A stretch of 64,000 bases of DNA. It comes from DATAEE01 sp963725145. Lineage in GTDB: Bacteria; Acidobacteriota; Vicinamibacteria; Vicinamibacterales; 2-12-FULL-66-21. This document shows, piece by piece, positions 18,448 to 28,172 of this stretch. The notes below the pieces were generated by a model. That model was given only the letters and a program-made list of their open reading frames with translations, had not been told where the DNA came from and made no database searches. The translations under genes were made by a program, and so were the position numbers. The DNA lies in NCBI GenBank assembly GCA_963725145.1, contig CAVRXL010000012.1, forward strand, positions 744,001-808,000. Reading direction: 5' to 3'. The first letter of the stretch is position 1. Every line of letters starts with the position of its first letter.

Positions 18448-19560
18448 CTAGCTGGTTGCCCGGGAGTCCGCGAGTCTGAGTGGAACCCGCAGCCGGACAA
18501 GCAGACCGCCGAGGGCGCTCGAGGACAGCTCTACGCCCTGGCCGGCGCCGTAGAGCAGCCGCAGCCGCTCGATCGTCGACGAGATCCCGACCCCGCCACC
18601 GCCGGCGGACGAAACGATCGCTTTCGCACGCAGGTCCGACATGCCGGGCCCATCGTCTTCGACGTCGAGGCAGAGCCACTCGCCGTCGGGCCTGGCGGTC
18701 ACCTGCACCCGTCCTCGGCCGAGCCGCGAGAGGTTGCCGTGACGGACGGCATTCTCGACGAGCGGCTGGAGCACGAGCGAGGGCACCATCGCGCGCGAGA
18801 CGGCGTCATCCACGCGCACGCCGTGTTCGAGCGCGGCGCCGAAGCGCGCCTCGAGGAGCGCGAAGTAATGACCCAGCAGCTCGAGCTCCACCGCCAGCGG
18901 CACTTCCTGCACGCGGGCGGTCTGGAGCGCCGCGCGCAAGAGCTCCGCGAGCTGCGAGAGCATGACGTCGGCGGCCTTTGGATCGTCATACATCGTCGAC
19001 GAGATCGTGTTCAGCGCATTGAACAGGAAGTGAGGTTGGAGCTGGAGCCGCAGGTTCTGAAGCTGCGCCTCGGTGAGCTCGGTCGACAGCCGCGCGGCGT
19101 GGAGCTGGCGCTCGCGCGCTGCCTCGTGCCGATCCACGAACCAGGTGCCCGCCGCGAACAGCGTATAGATGATGACGTCGATGGGGAGCTCCATCAGGTA
19201 ACGCACCGGCATGAGACCGTAATCGTAGTCGCCGAGACCGGCCGCGCGAAACAGCACCTCCCGCGACGCCCAGTTCAAGGTCGTATGCACCGCGGAGAAC
19301 GCCAGCACCGAAAGGAGATGAACCGCAACAGTGCGCGTTCGTTGCGCTCCATCGAACGGAAATCGGCGAGCCACGGCGCGAACCAACGGGAAGAGCGATG
19401 CCGCCGCGAAGACGCCGGTGAGCTCCTCGATGAAGTTGATGCTGGCCGGCTCGCCCGTCGCCCTGGCCACCTCGTCCAGGTACTCGTATAACGACATCAG
19501 GAGGGCGACGAGCGTCGTAAGCGCGAGCCAGACCGTCGGAAACCCGCGGCGCTCTGCCAT
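18448..19560 (-). CDS. LytS/YehU-type sensor histidine kinase
   Basis: A 370-residue inner-membrane kinase. About four hydrophobic helices occupy residues 8-150. The His_kinase domain has the phospho-acceptor His in LQPHFLFNALNTISS near 178, and an ATP-binding domain carries LVENAVRHG and DDGPGM. There is no recognisable extracytoplasmic sensor domain. The start overlaps the stop of the PQQ-dehydrogenase gene by one base (TGATG), and the LytTR regulator follows after 2 bp, so the three form one transcription unit. Confidence 0.9.
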   Translation of the reverse strand: MAERRGFPTVWLALTTLVALLMSLYEYLDEVARATGEPASINFIEELTGVFAAASLFPLVRAVARRFPFDGAQRTRTVAVHLLSVLAFSAVHTTLNWASREVLFRAAGLGDYDYGLMPVRYLMELPIDVIIYTLFAAGTWFVDRHEAARERQLHAARLSTELTEAQLQNLRLQLQPHFLFNALNTISSTMYDDPKAADVMLSQLAELLRAALQTARVQEVPLAVELELLGHYFALLEARFGAALEHGVRVDDAVSRAMVPSLVLQPLVENAVRHGNLSRLGRGRVQVTARPDGEWLCLDVEDDGPGMSDLRAKAIVSSAGGGGVGISSTIERLRLLYGAGQGVELSSSALGGLLVRLRVPLRLADSRATS

Positions 19561-21512
19561 CAGGGCCTGCCTCGCCGAAGCGCGTGCGCGGAGGCGGGTA
19601 ACGCGAACGCGACGACGAAGTCACCCTGCTCCTGGTCGGCCTTGCCGTGACCGCCGGCGGCAATGACGACCATCTGACGGCCGTCGGCCGCACGGTATGT
19701 CATGGGCGTGGCGATGCCGGCGCGGGGGAGCTTGGTCTGCCACAGCTCGCGCCCGGTCTCCACATCGAACGCGCGGAAGCGCTTGTCGAACGTCGCGCCG
19801 ATGAACACGATCCCCGAGGCCGTGACCAATGGTCCGCCGCCATTGGGAATGCCGATCGGCTTGGCGCCGTACTCTTTCGCGAGCGGATGTTCATCCGGCA
19901 CCTGGCCGAACGGGACTTCCCATCGGACCTCGCCGGTCGACAGATCGACCGCGGCGAGGGTCCCCCACGGCGGCGCGTTGCACGGCATGCCCTTGACCGT
20001 CTCCAGGGTGCGGCGCCGCATCGCGAAGGGCGCGCCACGCTGCTGCGCGAACTCGTAGTCTTCACCCGCGGCTTTGCTTTCGTCGCGATATCGTCCCAGG
20101 TCGTCCCTCGGGATGAGTTGCACGAGCGTGGCTAGACGGCTCGTGTTGAGCACCAGGAGCTGTCGCTCAGGGTCGTAGGCGACGCTACCCCAGTTCGTGC
20201 CCGACGCGTTGCCCGGCGCCATGATCGTTCCCTGCAGCGTCGGCGGCGTGTAAATGCCTTTGGACACGTAGGGGCGCGCGAGCGCGCGACATTCATTCAG
20301 ATCCGCCTCGTTGGCGCCCCAGACAGTGTCTGGCGTAACAGGCGCGTGCGGCATCAGCGGGCGCGGCTTGACCGGGAACGGCTGCGTCTTCCACGCTTCA
20401 TCTCCCGCGATATCGCTCGGCAGCACCGGGCGTTCCTCGACAGGGAAGATCGGCGCGCCGGTCTCGCGGTCGAGCACGAAGAGAAGGCCCATCTTCGTCG
20501 CCTGCGCGACCGCCTGTCGCGTTCGCCCGCCCTGCCGAATGGTCACGAGCGCGGGCTGCGCGGCAAGGTCGTAGTCCCACAGGTCGTGATGGACCGTCTG
20601 GAACGCCCAGACGCGTTCTCCGGTCGACCCGCGCAGCGCGACGACCGAATTCGCATCGCGATTGTCCCCGGGCCGGAACCCGCCGAAGAAGTCCGGGCTC
20701 GGTGATGAAGTCGGCACGAAGACGAGGTCGCGCTGCGTATCGACCGAGATGACGGACCAGGCGTTCGCGGCGCCGACCTGGCGTCCAGCCAGCGCGGCCA
20801 GGGGATGCCAGCTCCATCGAACCGCGCCGGTGCGCGCGTCGAACGCGCGCACGACGCCGCTGCCCGTGTCTGCGCTCCAGTTGTCCCCGATGGACGACCC
20901 GACGATCACCAGATCGCGGAAGATCGCGGGCGGGGACGTCACCTGATAGTCCGCGCTGCCTTTGCGATTGACCCCCGCCGCAAGATCGACCATGCCGGCA
21001 TCGCCGAACATGGCGCACGGCCGGCCGGTCGTCGCATCGAGCGCGATCAGCCGGGCGTCGATGGTTCCGATGAAGATCCGTGCGGAGCAAACGGCGTTGG
21101 GCGGGGTGCTTGCATCGCGCCAGGTCGACACACCCCGCGAGGTGACTTCGGAGAACGACTTGCCCCGGTCCACTTTCGGATCGAACGTCCAGATTTCCTT
21201 TCCCGTTTGCGGGTCGAGCGCGATGACGCGGCCGAACGCCGTACTCAGATACAGCCGTCCGCCGAAGTGAACGGGAGTCGCCTCGAACGTCATCTCCTCG
21301 CCGTCGTGCGCATCGGCGCCCAGTTCGCCGGTGCGGTAAGTCCAGGCGGGGATGAGCCGCGCGACGTTATCCCGGGTGATGTGGGTCAGAGCGGAGTAGC
21401 GGGTGCCGCCGGCGTCGCCGCCGTACGCCGGCCACTGGTCGTTCGGCGCCGTCGTCTGCGGCATCGTCGAGATCAGCAGGGCGACGCCGAGGATTGTCAT
21501 GCGCATCATCAT
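19560..21512 (-). CDS. PQQ-dependent (quinoprotein) dehydrogenase
   Basis: A 650-residue periplasmic enzyme with a short signal-like start (MMMRMTILGVALLIS). It has an eight-bladed quinoprotein propeller: W-motif segments such as WPAYGGDAGGTRYSAL near residue 28, GKEIWTFDPK, GEVRWEVPFG, and a C-terminal GIVFIGATFDKRFRAFDVETGRELW. This order resembles the soluble domain of membrane glucose dehydrogenases; the five-helix anchor of Gcd is absent. It would oxidise a sugar or alcohol and pass electrons to the respiratory chain. Three ATGs in the first four codons make the exact start uncertain. Coupled to the downstream LytS/LytTR pair. Confidence 0.85.
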   Translation of the reverse strand: MMMRMTILGVALLISTMPQTTAPNDQWPAYGGDAGGTRYSALTHITRDNVARLIPAWTYRTGELGADAHDGEEMTFEATPVHFGGRLYLSTAFGRVIALDPQTGKEIWTFDPKVDRGKSFSEVTSRGVSTWRDASTPPNAVCSARIFIGTIDARLIALDATTGRPCAMFGDAGMVDLAAGVNRKGSADYQVTSPPAIFRDLVIVGSSIGDNWSADTGSGVVRAFDARTGAVRWSWHPLAALAGRQVGAANAWSVISVDTQRDLVFVPTSSPSPDFFGGFRPGDNRDANSVVALRGSTGERVWAFQTVHHDLWDYDLAAQPALVTIRQGGRTRQAVAQATKMGLLFVLDRETGAPIFPVEERPVLPSDIAGDEAWKTQPFPVKPRPLMPHAPVTPDTVWGANEADLNECRALARPYVSKGIYTPPTLQGTIMAPGNASGTNWGSVAYDPERQLLVLNTSRLATLVQLIPRDDLGRYRDESKAAGEDYEFAQQRGAPFAMRRRTLETVKGMPCNAPPWGTLAAVDLSTGEVRWEVPFGQVPDEHPLAKEYGAKPIGIPNGGGPLVTASGIVFIGATFDKRFRAFDVETGRELWQTKLPRAGIATPMTYRAADGRQMVVIAAGGHGKADQEQGDFVVAFALPASAHALRRGRP

Positions 21513-21583
21513 GACGGGAGGATGATCGATGCCTGGACATCGATCAACCAGGCGCGGACGAGCGGGACTCTGGAGGGACGAAC

Positions 21584-21603
21584 GGAGAGGCTTCAGGCCT
21601 CTT
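21584..21603. repeat. Hairpin containing GGCCTGAAGCC over the EF-G stop codon
   Basis: AGAGGC and GCCTCT arms (21586-21591, 21597-21602) surround a 5-nt loop that includes the TGA stop (21593-21595) of the EF-G-like gene. The core GGCcTGAAGcC is shared with repeats at 34456-34481 and 57273-57300. Confidence 0.5.
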
Positions 21604-23692
21604 CGTGCTGGACCTCGCCGCGCTCGGCCTTCGACGCCGCGATGATCTTGCCGTGGAGGTGTGAGGGCACCTCCTCGTAGTGCGAGAACTCCATGTGGTA
21701 CGACCCGCGCGCGCCGGTCGCCGACGTGAGGTGCTGCTCGTAGGTCAACATCTCCGACATCGGCACCTGCGCTTTGATGATCGTCGAGAGCCCGCGCGTG
21801 TCCATACCCGAAATGCGGCCGCGGCGGCCGTTGAGATCCCCCATGAGATCTCCCGCGAAATCACTCGGCGCGTACACTTCCACGTTCATCACCGGTTCGA
21901 GCAGCGTCGGCCGCGCGCGCGACATCGCGTCCTTGAACGCGAGCGAGCCGGCCAGCTTGAACGACAGCTCGTTCGAGTCCACGGCGTGGTACGACCCGTC
22001 GATCACGGTCACGCGGAAGTCGACCATCGGATAACCTGCCAGGTAGCCGCGGGTCCGCGCGTCCTGGATGCCTTTCTCGACCGCCGGGACGTACTGCCGC
22101 GGGATCGCGCCCCCGAAGATGTCGTCGACGAACTCGAAGTCGCTGCCGCGCGGCAGCGGCTCGACCTTGATCTTGCAGTCGCCGAACTGACCGTGGCCGC
22201 CCGTCTGCTTCTTGTGCCGGCCATGCGCCTCGGTCGAGGCCGTGATCGTCTCCCGGTACGGAATCCGAGGCAGCTTCAGGTTGACCTCGACGCCGAACCG
22301 CCGCTTCAGCTTCGCGACGGTGACCTCGATGTGGAGCTGCCCCTGCCCGGCGAGCAGCAGCTCCTTGGTCTGCGCATCGCGCGTGTAGTGGATCGTCGGG
22401 TCCTCTTCCTGGAGCCGGTGCATCGCCGTGCTGATCTTTTCCTCGTCGCCGCGGCTCTTCGGCTCGATCGCGTAGGAGAGCACCGCCTCCGGGAACTTGA
22501 TCGCCGGCAGCGTGAAGGCGGCCCCCTTGTCGCCGATGAGATCGTTGGTGATCGTTTCCTTCAGCTTCGCCACGGCGCCGAGGTCTCCGGCCTTCACCTC
22601 TGGCACGTGCGTCTGTGTCTTGCCCTGCATCATGACGAGGTGGCCGAGTCGCTCCGGCGAGTCCTTCGTGAGGTTGTGGACGGTCGTGTCGGATTTGAGC
22701 GACCCCTTCAGCACGCGGAAGAGCGTAATCCGGCCGGCGAAGGGATCCGCGACGGTCTTGAACACGTAGGCGGCCGTAGGGCCAGCGTCGCTGGCCGACG
22801 CCCGCTCCTCGGCCCCGGTCTTCGGATGCTGTCCCTTCAGCTCGCGGTCGGCCGGCGACGGCGCGTACGCGAGGATCGCGTCGAGCAGCGGCTGAATGCC
22901 GACGTTCGTCGTCGCCGACGTGCAGACGACGGGGAAGACCTTCGCGGCAGCGACAGCCTTCCGGAGGCCGGCGACGAGCTCCTCCTGCGTCAGCGTGCCT
23001 GCGTCGAAGAACTTCTCCATCAATGACTCGTCCGCCTCGGCCACCATCTCGATGAGCGCGTCGCGGGCGGCGTCCGCCGCCTCCTTCACCGCCGCCGGGA
23101 TCTCGGCCTCGGACGGTTTCCCCGAGCCGTCCGGCGCAAACGTGATGGCCCGCATGGCGACCAGGTCCACGATCCCCTTGAAGTCCTTCTCCTCGCCGAT
23201 GGGGAGCTGGATCGGGATGACCTCGCGGCCGAGCGACTGGTGCAGCGACTCGAGCGTTCGGTCGAGGCTCGCGCGATCCCGATCGAGGCGATTCACGACG
23301 ACGATACGCGGCAGCTCGAGCTCGGCGCAGATCTCCCAGACCTTCTCGGTCGAGACCTGAACGCCCGCCACAGCATCGACAACGACGAGCGCGCAGTCGG
23401 CGACCGTGAGCGCCGCGCGCGCGTCGGTCAGAAAATTCGCCATCCCCGGCGTGTCGATCAGGTTGATCTTCTGCTTGTTCCACTCCGCGTAGGCGAGGCT
23501 GGCGGACAGCGTGTGCTTCCGGGAGATCTCTTCTTCGTCGTAGTCGGTGACCGTCGTGCCTTCATCGACCCTGCCGAGCCGGTTGACCATCCCGGCGTCG
23601 AACAGCGTGGCTGAGGTCAACTGGGTCTTGCCCGACCCGCTGTGCCCGATCAGAGCGACATTCCGGATGCTTGCCGCGTCGTAGACCTTCAT
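21593..23692 (-). CDS. fusA2: Elongation factor G-like GTPase (EF-G paralogue, FusA2 type)
   Basis: A 699-residue translational GTPase. G1 is GHSGSGKT near residue 16, G3 is DTPGM near 80 and G4 is NRLDRD near 134, where canonical EF-G has NKxD. Domains II to V follow, including HGRHKKQTGGHGQFGDCKI and a C-terminal FSHYEEVPSHLHGKIIAA. The deviating G1 and G4 and its isolated position away from rpsL/rpsG/tuf indicate the second, divergent EF-G found in many bacteria rather than the main factor. The ATG at 23692 gives an N-terminus that begins just before the G domain, as expected. Its physiological role is not established here. Confidence 0.85.
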   Translation of the reverse strand: MKVYDAASIRNVALIGHSGSGKTQLTSATLFDAGMVNRLGRVDEGTTVTDYDEEEISRKHTLSASLAYAEWNKQKINLIDTPGMANFLTDARAALTVADCALVVVDAVAGVQVSTEKVWEICAELELPRIVVVNRLDRDRASLDRTLESLHQSLGREVIPIQLPIGEEKDFKGIVDLVAMRAITFAPDGSGKPSEAEIPAAVKEAADAARDALIEMVAEADESLMEKFFDAGTLTQEELVAGLRKAVAAAKVFPVVCTSATTNVGIQPLLDAILAYAPSPADRELKGQHPKTGAEERASASDAGPTAAYVFKTVADPFAGRITLFRVLKGSLKSDTTVHNLTKDSPERLGHLVMMQGKTQTHVPEVKAGDLGAVAKLKETITNDLIGDKGAAFTLPAIKFPEAVLSYAIEPKSRGDEEKISTAMHRLQEEDPTIHYTRDAQTKELLLAGQGQLHIEVTVAKLKRRFGVEVNLKLPRIPYRETITASTEAHGRHKKQTGGHGQFGDCKIKVEPLPRGSDFEFVDDIFGGAIPRQYVPAVEKGIQDARTRGYLAGYPMVDFRVTVIDGSYHAVDSNELSFKLAGSLAFKDAMSRARPTLLEPVMNVEVYAPSDFAGDLMGDLNGRRGRISGMDTRGLSTIIKAQVPMSEMLTYEQHLTSATGARGSYHMEFSHYEEVPSHLHGKIIAASKAERGEVQHEEA

Positions 23693-23788
23693 ATGAGTCC
23701 CCTCGGACGGAATATCTGCGCATCGTATTTCAGGGGCGAGGCGGGTGCAAGAGACGTTGAGGAAGCCGAGGTCGCAGAGAAGGTCGTG

Positions 23789-23821
23789 GACGGAGAGACA
23801 CAGAGGCGCAGAGGCACAGAG
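23789..23821. repeat. CACAGAGGCGCAGAGG repeat, left flank of the degenerate gene
   Basis: Reads gagacacagaggcgcagaggcacagag. A related sequence in inverted orientation lies at 24340-24375, so the pair brackets the degenerate gene at 23873-24328. Confidence 0.7.
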
Positions 23822-23872
23822 TGCAGCGCGGCCGAAGGGCCATCTATGTCTTTTTTTGGTCCTTCCACCCGT

Positions 23873-24328
23873 TCAATTGAGCCATCGCCCAAGCGGGGGA
23901 CCGGAGGGCCACATTGGCTCGGGCGTACGCAGCACGGAGGGCCGCCTACCGCCTCGTGCGATCCGGAGGGGCACCCTCGGGCCGACGGCTATGTCGTCGG
24001 AAGTGCCGACGCGAATCGAGGCGACATGACCTCGATCGAAGGTTACGATCAAGATCCAATCGCTGGCTCCGAATCGATACGGAGTGTGAAAGAACCACTG
24101 ATCTCTGGTGCCGCGGGCACGCAGCTTGAGGTAGTCGTAGTTGCCCCAGGCGAACGCCTCCGCAACCTGCTCCCGTGTAGCGTTTATCTGGAATCTTCTT
24201 GGCCAGATCGATCACCTCGTGCTCGCATCGCGGGCATGCCACTCCGCGGCTATGTGATCGCGGAACAGAACTCCCACTACTACCGCGATCACAGCGAAGG
24301 CAATGGCGAGATTACGCCAGCGTGCCAT
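23873..24328 (-). pseudogene. Degenerate hypothetical membrane-anchored protein with internal TGA
   Basis: ATG 24328 opens MARWRNLAIAFAVIAVVVGV, a single N-terminal transmembrane helix, and stops at TGA 24212-24214 after 38 codons. The same frame then stays open to TGA 23873-23875 and reads like real protein: TREQVAEAFAWGNYDYLKLR and QWFFHTPYRFGASDW. The simplest view is one nonsense mutation in a gene of about 150 codons. An alternative is two compensating frameshifts, because another frame over 24175-24225 (VIDLAKKIPDKRY) also looks protein-like. No family recognised. It lies between inverted GCAGAGG-type repeats. Confidence 0.5.
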
Positions 24329-24339
24329 AAACACCCCCG

Positions 24340-24375
24340 TTCTCTGTGTCTCTGCGTCTCCGCGTCTCCTCGTCC
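24340..24375. repeat. TCTGTGTCTCTGCGTCTCCG repeat, right flank of the degenerate gene
   Basis: Inverted relative to the repeat at 23789-23821 (the minus strand reads gacgcagagacacagag). It ends about 35 bp from the stop of the downstream permease gene. Confidence 0.65.
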
Positions 24376-24411
24376 CAGCCTTTCTCTGTGGCCTCCAGTT
24401 CCTCTGGGGCC

Positions 24412-26853
24412 TCATCCCCTCAGCAAAGTCGCGGGATCCAGCTTTCGCAGCCGCGCGAGCGGCGCCAGCGCGCCGGCGACCGCGGTGATCAACGCCAGCA
24501 GTGGAACGATCACCAGCGTCAGGGGATCGGCCGGCGTCACCCCCACCAGAAGGTTCGTCAGGAACCGCGATCCCCACATGGCCAGCGCGAGCCCGGCCGC
24601 GACGCCGACGGCGGTGAGCGACAGCGACCGCCACAGGACCAGTCGCCGCAGGTCGGACGGCTCAGCGCCCAGCGCGAGCCGCACCGCGAGCTCGCGCGTG
24701 CGCTCCGTGACGAAGTGGGAGAGCAGCGCGTAAATGCCAAGCCCTCCGAGGAGCGCCGCGATCGCGCCGAAGAACCCGAAGAGGGAAGCCCCGACCCGCT
24801 GACGGAAGCCCGCGTCACGCACGTGCTCGTCGAGCGTCCGGGGATCGGTGAGCGGCAGATCCGAGTCGAGCGTATCGACGACCGCGCGGACGCGCGCCAG
24901 CGGCATCGGCTGCCCGTCCGGCGCGCGCACGTGGAGAATCACGTCGGCCCGGTACAACTGCGTGACCGGGATGTAGACGCACGGATCGGGCACGTCGATC
25001 ACGAGTTGCCGGGGAGCGTTTCCGGCCACGGCGATGACCTCGTAGCGCACGCCCGCGAACTCGACCACCGCGCCGACCGGGTCGCGGCCCGGCCAGAACC
25101 GCTCGGCCGCGGACTGGCTCACCGCCGCAACCCGCCGTCCGTTCTCGCCGTCGCGCGCGTCGAAATCCCGGCCGCGCAGCACCGGGATTCGCATCGTCGT
25201 GAAGTACGACGACCCGACGACGTTCAGGCGGACGCGCACGTCTTCACCGGGCGCCGGCACGTAGTCCGGGACGTCTATGGAGGTCGTCCCGGCGCCGGTG
25301 AGGCTGAGCGGGATCCAGCGCGCGATCGTCGCGCTGGCGACGCCGGGCGTCGCGCGCAATCGGTCGAGCAGCTGCCGGTGAAACTCGGCGCCGGCGGCGG
25401 GGGAGTAGCGTGACGGGACCAGGTTGTAGCGGGCGACCAGCACTCCCTCGGGATCAAAACCCAGATCGCCGGTCTGATAGAGCTGCAGGCTCCGCAAGAG
25501 GAGGCCCGCACCTGTCAGGATCGCAACCGCGAGCGCGATCTGCACCACGACGAGCGTCGCAGTCAGACGGCCCGAGCGCCGCGAGCCGGCGAGCGTGACC
25601 GCCTCCTGTCGCAGCGCCAGCACGATATCGGCGCGCGACGCCCAGCGCGCAGGGACGATCGCCACGAGCGCCGCCGCGACCGCCGCCAGCACAGCGGCGA
25701 GCGCGACGACGCTCGGATCGATGCCGCCCTTGAACCGCGGCGTGAAGTCAGCGGCCGGGACGAGCCGGACGAGCAGCTCCGACGACCAGGCGGCGACCGC
25801 GAGCGCCGCTACGGCAGCCGCCCCCGCGAGCACGGCCGCCTCCGCCAGCGTTTCCCGCACGAGCTGATTGGGCGTGGCGCCGAGCGCGAGCTGCACGGCC
25901 CCCAGGCGCTGGCGCGTCTGTGCCCGCGCGAGCTGCACCTGGGCGACGTTGACGCACGCGAGGAGGAACAGCAGCGCCGACAACACCGCCATTGGCACGA
26001 GCATCGGCCGCAGCACGGCCTGGGCGCCGGACGGGGCGCGCCAGAACGCCATCAGCGTGAATGACCGCCGGGCCTGAGGGCCCTCGCCCTCCGGCGCGGG
26101 CTGTTCGACGTCGGCCCGGGCGAGGTCCGCCGCCACGGCCGCAAGCTCTGCGCGCGCCCTGGCGTCGGTCGCGCCGGGCGCCAGGCGGGCGAGGCATATC
26201 AAGAGCCGCGTTTCGCGCGCGGCGCGCAGGTCCCGCATGAGGAGGGTCTCGTGCATCGCCAGCGGGATCCAGATGGACGTGTCGACGCCAATCGCCGTCC
26301 CCCAGAATTCATCGGGCGCGACGCCGACGATTGCATAGCTCCCTCCATTGATCATCATCGTCGCGTCGCCGACGCCAGGGTCGCCGCCGAACCGGCGGCG
26401 CCAGAGGTCGTGGCTGATCACGGCGACGGGTCTGGCGCCTGGCGCCGCGTCTTCCTCCGGGAGGAATCCCCGACCGACCGGGATGGACACGCCCAGCGCC
26501 TGGAAATAGTCCCCGGATACGAGCGCGCCGATCACGCGCTCGGGCGGCCGCCCCCCGTCGGCGGCAAGCTGGACGTCGATCGTGAAATGTGCGGCGATCG
26601 CCGCAATCGAAGGGCTGCCGCGCCGGATGGCGCTCAGCTCGGGGAGCGCGAGCGCGCCAGTGAGCTCACCCGGACCGGTCGCCGCGAGGACGCTCAGACC
26701 GTTCGTATCCACCGCGGGCGGAAGCGGGTCGACGAGGGCGGCGCGGATCCAGGCGAAGACCGTTGCGTTGGCTCCGAGCCCCAGCGCCAGTGAGAGGACA
26801 GCTGCCGCGGTCAGGACAGGACTCGCGACGAGCCGCCGGATCGCGATCCGCAC
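24412..26853 (-). CDS. MacB/FtsX-type ABC permease, acidobacterial duplicated type (ADOP-like)
   Basis: An 813-residue inner-membrane protein. Helix 1 (about 12-35) is followed by a MacB periplasmic core domain (about 60-240), a helix bundle (about 280-400), a second core domain (about 430-640), and a final FtsX bundle with RTRELAVRLALGAEPSDLRRLV. The duplicated arrangement without a fused or adjacent ATPase is typical of the orphan permeases abundant in Acidobacteriota. Substrate unknown. It begins 5 bp after the preceding permease gene, so it is the last gene of the export operon. Confidence 0.85.
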   Translation of the reverse strand: MRIAIRRLVASPVLTAAAVLSLALGLGANATVFAWIRAALVDPLPPAVDTNGLSVLAATGPGELTGALALPELSAIRRGSPSIAAIAAHFTIDVQLAADGGRPPERVIGALVSGDYFQALGVSIPVGRGFLPEEDAAPGARPVAVISHDLWRRRFGGDPGVGDATMMINGGSYAIVGVAPDEFWGTAIGVDTSIWIPLAMHETLLMRDLRAARETRLLICLARLAPGATDARARAELAAVAADLARADVEQPAPEGEGPQARRSFTLMAFWRAPSGAQAVLRPMLVPMAVLSALLFLLACVNVAQVQLARAQTRQRLGAVQLALGATPNQLVRETLAEAAVLAGAAAVAALAVAAWSSELLVRLVPAADFTPRFKGGIDPSVVALAAVLAAVAAALVAIVPARWASRADIVLALRQEAVTLAGSRRSGRLTATLVVVQIALAVAILTGAGLLLRSLQLYQTGDLGFDPEGVLVARYNLVPSRYSPAAGAEFHRQLLDRLRATPGVASATIARWIPLSLTGAGTTSIDVPDYVPAPGEDVRVRLNVVGSSYFTTMRIPVLRGRDFDARDGENGRRVAAVSQSAAERFWPGRDPVGAVVEFAGVRYEVIAVAGNAPRQLVIDVPDPCVYIPVTQLYRADVILHVRAPDGQPMPLARVRAVVDTLDSDLPLTDPRTLDEHVRDAGFRQRVGASLFGFFGAIAALLGGLGIYALLSHFVTERTRELAVRLALGAEPSDLRRLVLWRSLSLTAVGVAAGLALAMWGSRFLTNLLVGVTPADPLTLVIVPLLALITAVAGALAPLARLRKLDPATLLRG

Positions 26854-26858
26854 GCAGG

Positions 26859-28172
26859 CTATTCGTATCGCAACGCTTCGATTGGATCAAGGCGGGACGC
26901 CTTGATCGCGGGCCACATCCCGAAGAAGATGCCGACGCCGGCCGAGAAGCCGAGGCCGATCACGTAGGACCACCAGGGCAGCGAGACGGGGAAGCCCGCG
27001 AGATTGTTGATGGCGAACGCGATGCCGCTCCCGAACAGGATGCCGAGGATGCCGCCGAGCGCGGTCAGGAAGACCGCCTCCAGCAGGAACTGCGTCAGGA
27101 TCTCGCGGCGTCGCGCGCCGATCGCCTTTCTGACGCCGATCTCACGGGTACGCTCGGTCACCGAGATGGTCATGATAGCCATCACGCCAATGCCGCCGAC
27201 CATGAGCGCGATCGACGAAATCACGACCAGCGCCAGCACGATCGCCTGGGTGACCTGGTTCACGATCTTCTGGATCGTGTCCGACGTGAGCGTGTCGAAG
27301 TCGTTCTCCTCGTCGAGCTTCAGACGGTGACGGCTGCGCATCACCTGTTCGACTTCCTGAACCAGCTGCTCGCGCGGGATGCCCGGCCTCGGGACCACGG
27401 CGATGACGAGAAATCTCGCGAGGATGCCTCGGATCCGCGGCGGCTCGTACACCTTGTTGTAGGTGGTGACCGGTATGACCATGAACTCGTCGGCATTGCC
27501 GATCATGATGCTGGGACGCTTGCCCATCGTCCCGACGACCGTGTACTCGTGCGAGCCAATTCGGACGCGCTTACCGATCGGATCAGCCGTGGGGAAGAGT
27601 GTCGATGCAGGTGCATAGCCGAGCACGACGACGCTCCGCCGGTGTTGGACCTCGTAATCAGTGAAGAAGCGGCCGTTCTCCAGTTCGATGTAGTTGGTCT
27701 CGGCGAAGTTCGCGCTCGTTCCGATCACCCCCATTTGCTTTGTGGACTGATCCCGGTAGGTCACCCGCTCGGGACGGTTACCGGGCCCGCCGCCGAGCTG
27801 GACACCGACGGTAGCCACCGAGGGCGCTCCGAGCAAGATTGCCTTGGCATCGTCTTCGGTGATCTCTGGGCGCTTCAACAAATCGAAGAACTCGCGCCCG
27901 GCGGCGAAGCTGGCGATGCTCATCTTCGCGACGTACACGGTCTCGGCACCCATCTGGCGGATGAGCGCCTGCATTTGATCTCCGAAGCCGCGGATCAACG
28001 CCGTCATCGCCACAATCGACGTCACGCCGATGACCACGCCGAGAATCGTGAGGGCGGACCGCAGCTTGTTGGCGCGGAGCGTGTCCAGTGCGATCAGCAG
28101 AATCTCGGTGAGAAGGCCGGACCGGAGCGATCCGCCCTTCTGCGCGCGCGGGGCCGAGGTGTCCGCGCTCAT
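26859..28172 (-). CDS. MacB-type ABC transporter permease
   Basis: A 437-residue inner-membrane permease. The first helix near residues 37-60 (ALTILGVVIGVTSIVAMTAL) is followed by a periplasmic MacB core (about 65-280) and three C-terminal FtsX helices with ERTREIGVRKAIGARRREIL and the ending WPAIKASRLDPIEALRYE. Such permeases transmit ATPase movement to the periplasm to drive export through a MacA-like adaptor. It overlaps the upstream permease by 4 bp (ATGA). The two permeases share architecture, so they may form a heterodimer. Confidence 0.88.
   Translation of the reverse strand: MSADTSAPRAQKGGSLRSGLLTEILLIALDTLRANKLRSALTILGVVIGVTSIVAMTALIRGFGDQMQALIRQMGAETVYVAKMSIASFAAGREFFDLLKRPEITEDDAKAILLGAPSVATVGVQLGGGPGNRPERVTYRDQSTKQMGVIGTSANFAETNYIELENGRFFTDYEVQHRRSVVVLGYAPASTLFPTADPIGKRVRIGSHEYTVVGTMGKRPSIMIGNADEFMVIPVTTYNKVYEPPRIRGILARFLVIAVVPRPGIPREQLVQEVEQVMRSRHRLKLDEENDFDTLTSDTIQKIVNQVTQAIVLALVVISSIALMVGGIGVMAIMTISVTERTREIGVRKAIGARRREILTQFLLEAVFLTALGGILGILFGSGIAFAINNLAGFPVSLPWWSYVIGLGFSAGVGIFFGMWPAIKASRLDPIEALRYE

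Noticed and set aside
24175..24225. Alternative frame VIDLAKKIPDKRY as a separate small gene
   Set aside because: No start codon or ribosome binding site fits; it may be part of a frameshifted version of the degenerate gene.
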